This document shows positions 26,754 to 35,590 of a stretch of 64,000 nt of DNA, in pieces. The DNA is from Amycolatopsis australiensis (lineage in GTDB: Bacteria > Actinomycetota > Actinomycetes > Mycobacteriales > Pseudonocardiaceae), in contig NZ_FPJG01000006.1 in NCBI RefSeq assembly GCF_900119165.1, positions 7,726,001 to 7,790,000 of the forward strand. The letters run 5' to 3'. A program made the translations under genes and the position numbers. How positions within the stretch are numbered: the first letter of the stretch is position 1; each line of letters starts with the position of its first letter. The notes under the pieces are model-generated. The model was not told where the DNA came from and made no database searches. It saw only the letters and a program-made list of their open reading frames with translations.

Positions 26754-27401
26754 ATGGACGTCCTGCTCAACAACCTGGACCTGTTCGGTCCGTTCTTCCT
26801 CCGCACGATCGAACTGTTCGTGCTCTCCGCCGTCGGCAGCCTGATCTGGGGCACGATCCTGGCCATGCTGCGGGTGAGCCCGGTCCCCGTCTTCCGCGCC
26901 GTCGGCACGGCGTACGTGACGATCGCCCGGAACACCCCGCTGACTCTGGTGTTCGCGTTCTTCGTGTTCGCCTACCCGCTGCTCGACATCGTCAAGCTCG
27001 ACTACTTCCCGGCGGCCTTGACCGCCCTGATCGTGTACACCTCGGCGTTCATCTGCGAGGTCGTGCGCTCGGGCATCAACACCGTGCCGGTCGGCCAGGC
27101 CGAGGCGGCCAGGGCGCTGGGGCTGACCTTCGGCCAGATCCTCGGCCAGGTGGTGCTGCCGCAGGCGCTGCGCTCGGTCGTCCCGCCGCTGATCAGCACG
27201 CTGATCGCGCTGCTGAAGAACACCACCATCGCCGCCGGTTTCTCCGTCGCCGAAGCCGGCGCCATCCGCTCGTACCTGTCCGAACGCGGTGAGAACCAGC
27301 TGATCGGCCTGCTGTGGGTCGCGCTCGGCTTCATCATCCTGGTCGCCGTGCTGTCGTTCGTCCAACGCAGCCTGGAGAAGCGCTGGAGCGTGGCCCGATG
27401 A
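26754..27401 (+). CDS. gluC: Glutamate ABC transporter permease
   Basis: 215 residues with about five membrane helices and the binding-protein-dependent transport motif around EAARALGLTFGQILGQVVLP (the EAA loop contacting GluA). ATG at 26754 is chosen over an upstream in-frame start because it follows GGGGAAGG and begins the first helix. Stop overlaps gluD by ATGA. Confidence 0.92.
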   Translation: MDVLLNNLDLFGPFFLRTIELFVLSAVGSLIWGTILAMLRVSPVPVFRAVGTAYVTIARNTPLTLVFAFFVFAYPLLDIVKLDYFPAALTALIVYTSAFICEVVRSGINTVPVGQAEAARALGLTFGQILGQVVLPQALRSVVPPLISTLIALLKNTTIAAGFSVAEAGAIRSYLSERGENQLIGLLWVALGFIILVAVLSFVQRSLEKRWSVAR

Positions 27402-28255
27402 GCAACGTCCTGTTCGACGTCCCGGGCCCGAAGGCCCGGCTGCGGTACCGCACGTACGCGGTGATCGGCACGGTCGTGGTCCTGGCGTTCATCGCCTACA
27501 TCGGGTGGCGGTTCTACGACAGCGGGCAGTTCACCGCCCGGAAGTGGGAGTGGCTGCAGTACGCGCAGGTGCAGCGCGACCTGCTCAACGCGGTCCTGTC
27601 GACCCTGCAGGCGTTCGCCGTCGCCGCGGTGCTCGCACTGGTCTTCGGCGCGATCTTCGCGGCCGGCCGGTTGTCCGACCACGCCTGGATCCGCGGCATC
27701 GCCGGGTTCGTGGTCGAGTTCTTCCGCGCCATCCCGGCCCTGATCCTGATGTTCCTGTTCTACTTCGGCCTGCCGACGGTCGGCGTCCCGATGACACCGT
27801 TCCTCGGCGTGGTGTTCGGCCTGACGCTGTACAACGGCTCGGTGCTGGCGGAGGTCTTCCGCGCGGGCATCCAGTCGCTGCCGAAGGGCCAGAGCGAAGC
27901 CGCGTATGCGCTGGGCATGCGCAAGACGCAGGTGATGTTCCTGGTGCTGCTGCCACAGGCGATCCGGGCGATGCTGCCGACGATCATCAGCCAGCTGGTG
28001 GTGCTGCTGAAGGACACGGCGCTGGGCTTCATCATCACGTTCCAGGAGCTGCTGTACTACGCGCGTTACATCGGCTCCCAGGGCGCGTTCGGCCGCCCGA
28101 TCGTCCCGTCGACGATCGTGGCGACGGCGATCTACGTGGTGATGTGCCTGCTGCTGACGGCGCTGGCCACGTATTTGGAGCGACGCAACCGGCGCAACAA
28201 GAAGGTGGTGGCGGCCCGGCCGACCGCTGCGGACGACGTGCTGGCTGCTGCCTGA
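27398..28255 (+). CDS. gluD: Glutamate ABC transporter permease
   Basis: 285 residues: an extra N-terminal cytoplasmic segment and helix, then the permease core with EAA loop (EAAYALGMRKTQVMFLVLLP), ending in a charged tail (RRNRRNKK). Translationally coupled to gluC by a 4-bp overlap. A strong terminator follows, closing the operon. Confidence 0.92.
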   Translation: MSNVLFDVPGPKARLRYRTYAVIGTVVVLAFIAYIGWRFYDSGQFTARKWEWLQYAQVQRDLLNAVLSTLQAFAVAAVLALVFGAIFAAGRLSDHAWIRGIAGFVVEFFRAIPALILMFLFYFGLPTVGVPMTPFLGVVFGLTLYNGSVLAEVFRAGIQSLPKGQSEAAYALGMRKTQVMFLVLLPQAIRAMLPTIISQLVVLLKDTALGFIITFQELLYYARYIGSQGAFGRPIVPSTIVATAIYVVMCLLLTALATYLERRNRRNKKVVAARPTAADDVLAAA

Positions 28256-28268
28256 GTGGCTCCTTCGA

Positions 28269-28298
28269 GGCCCCCGGGATCCGTCCCGGGGGCCTTGT
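28269..28298 (+). terminator. gluABCD terminator
   Basis: GGCCCCCGGGA, TCCG loop, TCCCGGGGGCC: a perfect 11-bp GC-rich stem 13 bases after the gluD stop, followed by TTGT. Confidence 0.85.
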
Positions 28299-28447
28299 CG
28301 TGTCCCGGGTCTCGCCTGGCGGTGGCCATGTGCCTCTCCCCCAGCGCGCCATGGCGGCGAGCACGCCAGTCCCGCCGGTGCGGCAGCACGAATCCCGTCG
28401 GTCATCTGCCTCAGTCCATTATGGACACTCCAGCTCCAGCCCCGTCG

Positions 28448-29113
28448 TCACGCGGCCTTCCGCCCGGTCCGGATCAGCACCGCCAGCACCCCCAGCACCA
28501 GCACGAGAGCCACCGCCAGCGCGGCCCACATGGCGACGTGCAGCTGCAGCAAGCCGCCCACGAAAGCCCCGGCCAGCATCGCCGCCACCGCGGCGACCTT
28601 CCGCAGCGGGTGCGCCCCCGGCCCGCCGGCCGCCTTCGAGTCCGCCGCGAAGCCGGTCAGCGTCATCGTCAGCACCGTCGTCGTCAGGTCCGGCGCGCCG
28701 ATCCGGCGGACCGCCGCGTTCTGCACGCCCATCGCCACGCCGAGGACCACGATCAGCAGTTCGCTGCCGACCCGCGTGCCGGCGCCGAGGGTCGCGGACA
28801 GCACGACGGCCGCCGCGACCAGGGCCGCCTGCACGGCCGCCGCCTGGCGGAGCGCCTCGTAGTCGTCGTCGCGGCGGGCCAGCCGCCCGCCGGTGAGCGC
28901 GCCGGCGAGGAACGCCAGCACCGCGGTCAGCGACGCGAGCACCGACAGCGTCGTCTCGCCCGCCGCGGCGAAACCCAGGAACACGACGTTGCCCGTCATG
29001 TTCGCCACGAACACCCGGCCCAGGCCGAGGAAGCTGACCGCGTCCACGACCCCGGTCACGACGGTCAGCGTCAGCAGCAGCGCGGCCAGGTCGCGCGGTT
29101 TCGGCTCAGCCAT
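28448..29113 (-). CDS. YoaK/DUF1275 family membrane protein
   Basis: 221 residues with six or so membrane helices and the family signature near the N-terminus (GVVDAVSFLGLGRVFVANMT, GNVVFLG) and mid-protein GVQNAAVRRIGAPDLTTTVL. The ATG at 29113 overlaps the preceding stop (ATGGCTGA), implying coupling to the DUF4037 gene; an ATG at 29125 is an alternative. Transport function is suspected for the family but no substrate is known. Confidence 0.85.
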   Translation of the reverse strand: MAEPKPRDLAALLLTLTVVTGVVDAVSFLGLGRVFVANMTGNVVFLGFAAAGETTLSVLASLTAVLAFLAGALTGGRLARRDDDYEALRQAAAVQAALVAAAVVLSATLGAGTRVGSELLIVVLGVAMGVQNAAVRRIGAPDLTTTVLTMTLTGFAADSKAAGGPGAHPLRKVAAVAAMLAGAFVGGLLQLHVAMWAALAVALVLVLGVLAVLIRTGRKAA

Positions 29114-30062
29114 GCGCGCAGTCAACCACCGCCCGGGTCAGCGCGCGGTGCCCGAGTGCGTCGGTGCTGTCGACGAACTGGTCGATCGCCCCGATCGGGA
29201 CGTCGAGCGGCGAACCCGCGAGCAGCGGCGCCACGAACCGGCCGGCGTTGACGACCCGGAACGGGCGGTCGTAGTACGGCCCGGTCCGCGGATCGACCGG
29301 TTCGGTGAGGCCTAGGGCGTTGTGCAGCTCCGCGGCGGTCTCGTAGGCCGTGGCTAGGTGCCGTTCACGCTCCCGCCAGGTCGTGGCGGCCAGCGCGCCG
29401 GTCAGCGACGGCGTCAGGTCCGCCGCCGCGGGCAGCTGCGCGAAGGCGCTGCCGAGCCACTTGCTGTACGGCGGATACCGGCGGGCCATGAGCAGGCACA
29501 GCCGCATGAGGTCGCGCACGAGCCGCGCGGCGACGACCGCCGACCCCAGCTCATCCCCCACTTCCCCGGACCGGCCGACGAACGCTTCTTCCTGGCTGAT
29601 CCGCTGCCATTGGCAGGCGAGAACGTAGCGCCAGACGTCGTCCGGGTACCAGGCGACGGCGTCGCGGAGCGCGCCGAGGCCGAGGTCGTCGTGGAAGACG
29701 GCACCGCCGGTGAACTCGGCGAAGACCTGGGTGGGGGTGGCGAGCCAGTCGTGCAGCCGCGGCCGCCGCGGGTCGAAGCCCAGCACGTCGCGAGCCCAGT
29801 CGCCGAGCCGTGCGACGACGAGGTTCGTGGTGTGCCCGAGAAACGTGGCGGGCACGTCCGGCACCACGCGGAGGTCGGGCAGGAAGAGGAAGACGCGAGC
29901 CGTCCAGTTGTGGTCGGTGGAGCGCTCGGTGTCGAAGCCGAGCACCTCGGAACCAGTCCCGGCCAGCGCGGCGCTGTGCGGCCCACGGACCACGGGCGCA
30001 ACGGCTTCGGCGTAGAACCGGCGGCTCAGCTCGATTCCGGAAACGAAGGTCATGTACGCCAT
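29106..30062 (-). CDS. DUF4037 nucleotidyltransferase-like protein
   Basis: 318 residues. The N-terminal half carries a nucleotidyltransferase-like pattern (GTGSEVLGFDTERSTDHNWTAR), followed by the DUF4037 helical region (WRYVLACQWQRISQEEAF, VRDLMRLCLLMARRYPPYSKW). The family is predicted to transfer nucleotides, target unknown. ATG at 30062 has an AGGAAG site; ATG 30053 is an alternative. Divergent from the XRE regulator with a palindrome between them; coupled to the DUF1275 gene. Confidence 0.8.
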   Translation of the reverse strand: MAYMTFVSGIELSRRFYAEAVAPVVRGPHSAALAGTGSEVLGFDTERSTDHNWTARVFLFLPDLRVVPDVPATFLGHTTNLVVARLGDWARDVLGFDPRRPRLHDWLATPTQVFAEFTGGAVFHDDLGLGALRDAVAWYPDDVWRYVLACQWQRISQEEAFVGRSGEVGDELGSAVVAARLVRDLMRLCLLMARRYPPYSKWLGSAFAQLPAAADLTPSLTGALAATTWRERERHLATAYETAAELHNALGLTEPVDPRTGPYYDRPFRVVNAGRFVAPLLAGSPLDVPIGAIDQFVDSTDALGHRALTRAVVDCAHG

Positions 30063-30096
30063 TGTGGCTTCCTGACGCGCGTTGCGCGCTTCATTA

Positions 30097-30113
30097 TGCG
30101 AAGCTGCTTCGCA
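30097..30113. promoter_or_regulatory. Palindrome between the DUF4037 and XRE genes
   Basis: TGCGAAGC, T, GCTTCGCA: a perfect 8-bp inverted repeat 35 bases upstream of the DUF4037 start. Related GCTTCGCG sequence continues to about 30125. Could be an operator for the adjacent XRE protein. Confidence 0.45.
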
Positions 30114-30194
30114 GCGCTTCGCGAGCGGAACCCGTTGTCACACAGGCAGAACAACGACCTCCATGCGGTGAACCCGCGCGCGGCATGCCCTGTT

Positions 30195-30217
30195 TTGTCG
30201 GTGGTTGCCTTTAGCGT
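30195..30217 (+). promoter_or_regulatory. PafBC-type DNA-damage promoter of the XRE gene
   Basis: TTGTCGGTG, 8 bases, TAGCGT: an exact match to the actinobacterial RecA-independent damage promoter (TTGTCRGTG-N8-TANNNT). The -10 ends 6 bases before the ATG, which predicts a leaderless or nearly leaderless transcript. Confidence 0.7.
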
Positions 30218-30223
30218 GCGGGC

Positions 30224-31075
30224 ATGACCGAAAAGAGCACGGTACGCACGCGGGAGATGGGCGTCGAGCTGAAGTCCCAGCGCGAGGCGAAACAGATGTC
30301 CCTGCGCGAGGTGGCCCGGCGCGCGCACTGGTCGGCGTCGAAGGTGTCCGGGTGGGAGAACGGCCGCCGGATCTCGCCGATCGACGCCGCGATCTACCTG
30401 GCGCACTGCGGCACCGAGGCGGCGGAGCGCGCGCGGCTGCTGCAGCTGACCAGGCCGCCGAGTGAGCTGTACTGGGTGCGGCCGTACTTCGACAAGCTCG
30501 TCGACCCGATGAAGTCCCTGATCATCCAGGAAAACCTGGCGACCACGGTGATTTCCAACAGCCCCACCGCCCTGCCCGGCATGCTGCAGACCGAGGACTA
30601 CCTGCGCGGCATCCACGAGCTGGCCGGGCGGTACACCACGGACCGGCTGAAGCTGCTGATCCAGGCGAGGATCGACCGGCAACGGCTGCTGGAGCGCCGA
30701 AACCCGCCCCACTGCATCTACTTCGTCTACGAGCACACGCTGAGATCGGTCCTGCGTGACCCGGCCCTGATGCACGAACAAGTGCAGTACCTGGTGCTGG
30801 CCACCAACCTCCCGCACTGCACGATCCGCGTCGTGCCCGCGTCGGCACCGCCGTACCACCTGGTCGGCAGCCGGTTCACGATCCTGGAGTTCGCCGAACA
30901 CCCGCCGGTGGTCTACGAAGAAACCTTCGCCGCCGGGCTGTTCGTCGACGACCCGGTGGCGGTCGAAGCCTTCTACGTCCTGCGCACGCGGCTGGACCAG
31001 GCGGCTTTGCCCGAACAGGAGTCACGGGAGTTCCTGGTCCGCCTGGCCGAGGAGTTCGATCTCATGGCGAACTGA
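30224..31075 (+). CDS. XRE-family regulator with DUF5753 (Scr1/BldB-partner type)
   Basis: 283 residues: a helix-turn-helix (about 12-66; LREVARRAHWSASKVSGWENGRR) and a C-terminal DUF5753 ligand/effector domain (LLQLTRPPSELYWVRPYFDKLV, PGMLQTEDYLRGI, RQRLLERRNPPHCIYFVYEHTL, TIRVVPASAPPY). Such proteins usually sit beside a small DUF397 gene; none is seen here. Its promoter is of the damage-responsive PafBC type. It faces away from the DUF4037-DUF1275 pair, a plausible target. Confidence 0.9.
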   Translation: MTEKSTVRTREMGVELKSQREAKQMSLREVARRAHWSASKVSGWENGRRISPIDAAIYLAHCGTEAAERARLLQLTRPPSELYWVRPYFDKLVDPMKSLIIQENLATTVISNSPTALPGMLQTEDYLRGIHELAGRYTTDRLKLLIQARIDRQRLLERRNPPHCIYFVYEHTLRSVLRDPALMHEQVQYLVLATNLPHCTIRVVPASAPPYHLVGSRFTILEFAEHPPVVYEETFAAGLFVDDPVAVEAFYVLRTRLDQAALPEQESREFLVRLAEEFDLMAN

Positions 31076-31158
31076 CCGCACTGCCCCGTCCGCCCGCCGT
31101 GCCCCGGAACCCCGAGCCGGGCACCTCACCCGCCCCACACCATGCCTGTTGCCTTTCC

Positions 31159-32274
31159 TCACCTCGCTTCGCCGACCCGTACCCCGTCGTGCCAGACCGC
31201 CCGGACGCGGCCGGGCAGGTCTGACACGTCCACCTCCGGACCGTCGAGCCACACGAGATCGGCACGCAGCCCGGCTTCGACGCGGCCCCGGTCGTCGTCG
31301 AGGCGGAGCAGCCGTGCCGCTTCGGACGTAGCGGCCTTCAGGGCCGCCGCGTCACCGAGCACGGCGGCCAGCAACCGCAGCTCGGTCGTCAAGTCGGCAT
31401 GGGGGCGCGGGGCGAGGTCCGAGCCCGCGGCGATCCGCACACCCGCTTCCGCCGCGAGGCGAAGGGACCGGCGGTGGGGGTCCGCGTACTCGCTGTCGCT
31501 CAGCGGCGAGAGCGTCGGCACGTACCAAGCGCCGGCCAGCGCCGAGACGGCGGCGTCGTCGAGAAACGTGCCGTGCTCGATGCTGCGCGCCCCGGCGCGG
31601 ACCGCCGACACCACGGCCTCCGCCGTGTGCGCGTGCGCCAGGACGTCGCGACCGCAGCGACGGGCCTCGTCGACGAGCGCGGCGAGCTCGTCGTCGGTCG
31701 GGCGGACGTCCACGCCCGCACGGACCGCCCGCATCGACCCGCTCGCGCCGACCTTGATCCAGTCGGCGCCGGCGCGGACCATCCGGCGGACGGCCGCGCG
31801 GGCGCCGTCCGGCCCGTCGAACAGCGGATCCGGCATCGACGGGTCAGCGAAGCGGTCGACGGCACCCGCGCGCGGCTCCCAGGTGTCGCCGAGCCCGCCG
31901 GTCGGTCCCAGCTGGCGCAGGCTGACGAGCAGGTCCGGTCCGGTGAGCCAGCCTTCGCGCAGCGCGTGCTTGAACCCGGCATCGGCGCCCCAGGCGTCCC
32001 GGACGGTCGTGATCCCGCGGGCCAGCAACCCGCGTAGCACGGACACGGCCTCGAGAATTCGCGCGCTGCGGGGCAGCGGCTCGGGACGCGGGAACGCGAC
32101 GTGCACGTGGCAGTCGATGAGTCCGGGGATCAGCAGCCCACCCGAGCAGTCGACCCGCTCGCCGTCGAGCCCGAGACCGACCTCCGCGATCCGGTCACCG
32201 CTCAGCCGGACGTCCGCGCGGACCGTCTCGCCGGTCTCCGGGTCGAACAGCCGCGCGCCGGCGAGCACGGTCAT
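31159..32274 (-). CDS. Amidohydrolase family protein (imidazolonepropionase/prolidase-like)
   Basis: 371 residues of the metal-dependent hydrolase superfamily: N-terminal composite domain, LIPGLIDCHVHVAF carrying the HxH metal pair, the Lys region ADWIKVGASG, HAHTAEAV and SIEHGTF with metal His residues, and AGSDLAP with the catalytic Asp. The substrate is unknown; the closest resemblance is to Xaa-Pro dipeptidase/imidazolonepropionase-like members. ATG at 32274 overlaps the GNAT stop (ATGA), so the genes are coupled. Confidence 0.85.
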   Translation of the reverse strand: MTVLAGARLFDPETGETVRADVRLSGDRIAEVGLGLDGERVDCSGGLLIPGLIDCHVHVAFPRPEPLPRSARILEAVSVLRGLLARGITTVRDAWGADAGFKHALREGWLTGPDLLVSLRQLGPTGGLGDTWEPRAGAVDRFADPSMPDPLFDGPDGARAAVRRMVRAGADWIKVGASGSMRAVRAGVDVRPTDDELAALVDEARRCGRDVLAHAHTAEAVVSAVRAGARSIEHGTFLDDAAVSALAGAWYVPTLSPLSDSEYADPHRRSLRLAAEAGVRIAAGSDLAPRPHADLTTELRLLAAVLGDAAALKAATSEAARLLRLDDDRGRVEAGLRADLVWLDGPEVDVSDLPGRVRAVWHDGVRVGEAR

Positions 32275-32795
32275 CCCAGGGCCTTGCGGTAGACGAGGAA
32301 GTCGCACGGCGTGGCCAGTGACGGCGCCAGGTGCGGGTAGTCCTCGGCGAGGTCGGCGCGGTGCGTCACGCGGTAGCCGAGCCGTTCGTACCACTCGGCG
32401 AGGAACTGCTTCGACGGATGCGTCCACTCACGCGGCACCAGCAGCTCCAGCTGCATCTCCCGGCAGCCCGCGTCCCGGCTCGTCCGCTCGGCGAACCGCA
32501 CCAGCTCGCGGCCGATGCCGGCCCCGCGCCGGGCCGGGTCGGCCGCCAGCATGCCGAACTCACCCGTCTTCTCGTCGAGCCGCTGGATGCGCACCGATCC
32601 GGCGAGGTCGCCGGCCACCCGGGCGACGGCGATCTCGCCGGCTCGCACGAATCCGGCCACTTCGTCGGCCGACGTCCGGCCGGTGGTTCCCCGCCAAAGC
32701 CCCTTCTCGGACTCCGCGTAGACCTGGTTCACCAGCTCGGCGATCCGGGTGACCACGGCGACGTCGGCGGACGGCGGCAGCAGCTCGATCTCCAT
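32271..32795 (-). CDS. GNAT N-acetyltransferase
   Basis: 174 residues with the acetyl-CoA site in motif A (AADPARRGAGIGRELVRFAE) and preceding strand FGMLAAD. The C-terminal block EWYERLGYRVTHR is typical of GNATs. Acceptor unknown; coupling to an amidohydrolase suggests a joint small-molecule detoxification or catabolic task. Confidence 0.85.
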   Translation of the reverse strand: MEIELLPPSADVAVVTRIAELVNQVYAESEKGLWRGTTGRTSADEVAGFVRAGEIAVARVAGDLAGSVRIQRLDEKTGEFGMLAADPARRGAGIGRELVRFAERTSRDAGCREMQLELLVPREWTHPSKQFLAEWYERLGYRVTHRADLAEDYPHLAPSLATPCDFLVYRKALG

Positions 32796-32820
32796 GACCC
32801 CACTTTGGCACGCGGGGCAC

Positions 32821-32864
32821 GAAAAGACGCTCGCGAACCGGCTTGGGCACGGTTCGCGAGCGTC
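32821..32864 (-). terminator. Rho-independent terminator of the Sdh1 operon
   Basis: On the minus strand a perfect 14-bp stem (GACGCTCGCGAACC and GGTTCGCGAGCGTC, 11-base loop) starts 13 bases after the sdhB stop and is followed by TTTTC, a classic terminator with U-tract, unusual for this GC content. Confidence 0.92.
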
Positions 32865-32876
32865 AGGGGGAAAGCG

Positions 32877-33629
32877 TCACTTGTCGCGGCGGAAGAGCTT
32901 GTTGCCCAGCCACACGATCGGGTCGTACTTGCGGTCGGCGACGCGCTCCTTCATCGGGATGAGCGCGTTGTCCGTGATGTGGATGCCTTCCGGGCAGACC
33001 TCGGTGCAGCACTTCGTGATGTTGCAGTACCCGAGACCGTGCTCGTCCTGCGCCGCGTCACGCCGGTCCGCCACGTCGAGCGGGTGCATCTCCAGCTCCG
33101 CGATGCGCATCAGGTACCGCGGCCCGGCGAAGGACTCCTTGTTCTCCTCGTGGTCGCGCACCACGTGGCAGGTGTTCTGGCACAGGAAGCACTCGATGCA
33201 CTTGCGGAACTCCTGCGACCGCTCGACGTCCACCTGCTGCATCCGGTACTCACCCGGCTTCAGCCCCGGCGGCGGCGTGAACGACGGGATCTCCCTGGCC
33301 TTGGTGTAGTTGAACGACACGTCCGTGACGAGGTCGCGGATCACCGGGAACGTCCGCATCGGCGTGACCGTGATGACCTCGTCCTCGGTGAACGTCGACA
33401 TCCGTGTCATGCACATCAGCCGCGGGCGGCCGTTGATCTCCGCCGAGCAGGAGCCGCACTTGCCCGCCTTGCAGTTCCAGCGCACCGCCAGATCCGCCGC
33501 CTGCGTGGCCTGCAGCCGGTGGATGATGTCGAGGACGACCTCGCCCTCGTTCACCTCCACCGTGAAGTCCTGCAGCGCGCCACCCTCGGCGTCGCCGCGC
33601 CAGACCCGGAAACTCGCCTTGTAGCTCAT
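32877..33629 (-). CDS. sdhB: Succinate dehydrogenase iron-sulfur subunit (Sdh1 type)
   Basis: Carries electrons from SdhA to the membrane anchor. 250 residues with all three cluster motifs: [2Fe-2S] Cys53/58/61/73 (CKAGKCGSC), and 4Fe-4S/3Fe-4S ligands in CIECFLCQNTC (144-154) and CNITKCCTEVCP (202-212). ATG at 33629 overlaps the sdhA stop (ATGA). The sequence type and gene order match mycobacterial Sdh1 (Rv0247c-Rv0250c). Confidence 0.94.
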   Translation of the reverse strand: MSYKASFRVWRGDAEGGALQDFTVEVNEGEVVLDIIHRLQATQAADLAVRWNCKAGKCGSCSAEINGRPRLMCMTRMSTFTEDEVITVTPMRTFPVIRDLVTDVSFNYTKAREIPSFTPPPGLKPGEYRMQQVDVERSQEFRKCIECFLCQNTCHVVRDHEENKESFAGPRYLMRIAELEMHPLDVADRRDAAQDEHGLGYCNITKCCTEVCPEGIHITDNALIPMKERVADRKYDPIVWLGNKLFRRDK

Positions 33630-35542
33630 GCCTTGCTCCCGGGGTGCGTCTCGAGCTCGGAGTCGGTGAAGTACTTCCCGAGCTCGCCGAACTCGAACAG
33701 CTCGAGCAGGTCCTGCCGCAGCGGCACCTGTTCCTTCACCGTGACGTCGATGTCCGGGACCACCGGGTTGTCCCCCGGCGACGCCGAGCAGACCAGGAGC
33801 TTGTTGCGCCACTCGGCGTCCATGCCCGGGTAGTCGTCGCGCGTGTGCCCGCCGCGGCTCTCGGTGCGGGTCAGCGCCGCCTTCGCGACGCACTCGCTGA
33901 CCATCAGCATGTTGCGCAGGTCGATCGCGAGGTGCCAGCCGGGGTTGAACTGCCGGTGGCCTTCCACCGCGACGTGCAGGATGCGCTGCCGCAGCTCGGC
34001 CAGCTTCGTCAGCGCCTGCTCGATCTCCCCGGCCTTGCGGATGATGCCGACCAGGTCGTTCATCGACTGCTGCAGCTCGGTGTGCAGGGTGTACGGGTTC
34101 TCGGCCGACGCGCCGGCGGGCGGGTCGAACGGCGCCAGCGCCATCTTCGCCGCGGCGTCCACATCGGACTCGCGCACGGCCGGCCTGCCCTCGAGACCCA
34201 GCACGTACTCGGCGGCGCCGAGCCCGGCGCGGCGGCCGAACACCAGCAGGTCCGACAGCGAGTTGCCGCCCAGCCGGTTGGACCCGTGCATGCCGCCCGA
34301 GCACTCACCGGCGGCGAACAGGCCCGGCACGCTCGCCGCCGCCGTGTCCGGGTCGACCTCGATGCCGCCCATCACGTAGTGGCAGGTCGGGCCGACCTCC
34401 ATCGGCTCGGCGGTGATGTCGACGTCCGCCAACTCCTTGAACTGGTGGTACATCGACGGCAGCCGCTTCTTGATCTCCTCGGCGGGCAGCCGGCTGGCGA
34501 TGTCGAGGAAGACGCCGCCGTGCGGCGAGCCACGGCCCTCCTTGACCTCGGAGTTGATCGCGCGGGCCACCTCGTCGCGGGGCAGCAGGTCCGGCGTGCG
34601 CCGGTTGTTGTCCGCGTCGGTGTACCAGCGGTCGGCTTCCTCTTCGCTTTCGGCGTATTGGCCCTTGAAGACCTCGGGCACGTACTCGAACATGAACCGC
34701 TTGCCGTCGGAGTTCTTGAGCACACCGCCGTCACCGCGCACGCCTTCGGTGACGAGGATGCCCTTGACGCTCGGCGGCCAGACCATCCCGGTCGGGTGGA
34801 ACTGGACGAACTCCATGTTGATCAGCTTCGCGCCCGCGCGCAGGGCCAGCGCGTGACCGTCGCCGGTGTACTCCCACGAGTTCGACGTCACTTTGAACGA
34901 CTTGCCGATGCCGCCGGTGGCGAGCACGACCGCGGGCGCCTCGAAGAGGATGAACCGGCCGCTCTCGCGCCAGTAGCCGAACGCGCCGGCGATCTTGCCG
35001 TCGGTGGTGAGCAGTTCGGTGACCGTGCACTCGGCGAAGACCTTGATCTTGGCTTCGTAGTCACCGGTCTCGGCGAAATCCTCCTGCTGCAGCGAGACGA
35101 TCTTCTGCTGCATCGTGCGGATCAGCTCGAGGCCGGTGCGGTCACCGACGTGCGCGAGCCGCGGGTAGGTGTGCCCGCCGAAGTTGCGCTGGCTGATCCG
35201 GCCGTCGGCGGTGCGGTCGAACAGCGCGCCGTAGGTCTCCAGCTCCCAGACGCGGTCCGGCGCCTCTTTCGCGTGGAGTTCGGCCATCCGCCAGTTGTTG
35301 AGGAACTTGCCGCCGCGCATGGTGTCGCGGAAGTGGACCTGCCAGTTGTCGTTGGGGTTCGCGTTGCCCATCGACGCCGCGCACCCGCCCTCGGCCATCA
35401 CCGTGTGCGCCTTGCCGAACAGGGACTTGCACACGACGGCGACGCGGAAACCGCGTTCGCGCGCCTCGATCACAGCTCGCAGACCGGCGCCACCGGCACC
35501 GATCACCACCACGTCGTAGCTGTGCCGTTCGACCTCGGTCAT
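33626..35542 (-). CDS. sdhA: Succinate dehydrogenase flavoprotein subunit (Sdh1 type)
   Basis: Oxidises succinate to fumarate. 638 residues with an N-terminal Rossmann motif (VVVIGAGGAGLRAV), the flavin-attachment region around His46 (AHTVMAEGG), the substrate/FAD segment FVQFHPTGM, and SNRLGGNSLSDLLVFG near the C-terminal third. Coupled to sdhB by a 4-bp overlap and 48 bp after the anchor gene. Lies in the conserved order small protein, anchor, A, B. Confidence 0.95.
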   Translation of the reverse strand: MTEVERHSYDVVVIGAGGAGLRAVIEARERGFRVAVVCKSLFGKAHTVMAEGGCAASMGNANPNDNWQVHFRDTMRGGKFLNNWRMAELHAKEAPDRVWELETYGALFDRTADGRISQRNFGGHTYPRLAHVGDRTGLELIRTMQQKIVSLQQEDFAETGDYEAKIKVFAECTVTELLTTDGKIAGAFGYWRESGRFILFEAPAVVLATGGIGKSFKVTSNSWEYTGDGHALALRAGAKLINMEFVQFHPTGMVWPPSVKGILVTEGVRGDGGVLKNSDGKRFMFEYVPEVFKGQYAESEEEADRWYTDADNNRRTPDLLPRDEVARAINSEVKEGRGSPHGGVFLDIASRLPAEEIKKRLPSMYHQFKELADVDITAEPMEVGPTCHYVMGGIEVDPDTAAASVPGLFAAGECSGGMHGSNRLGGNSLSDLLVFGRRAGLGAAEYVLGLEGRPAVRESDVDAAAKMALAPFDPPAGASAENPYTLHTELQQSMNDLVGIIRKAGEIEQALTKLAELRQRILHVAVEGHRQFNPGWHLAIDLRNMLMVSECVAKAALTRTESRGGHTRDDYPGMDAEWRNKLLVCSASPGDNPVVPDIDVTVKEQVPLRQDLLELFEFGELGKYFTDSELETHPGSKA

Positions 35543-35590
35543 GAAGAGATTCCACCTCGGAACTGGGGACGTCGTTGTCGGTGCGGGAGA

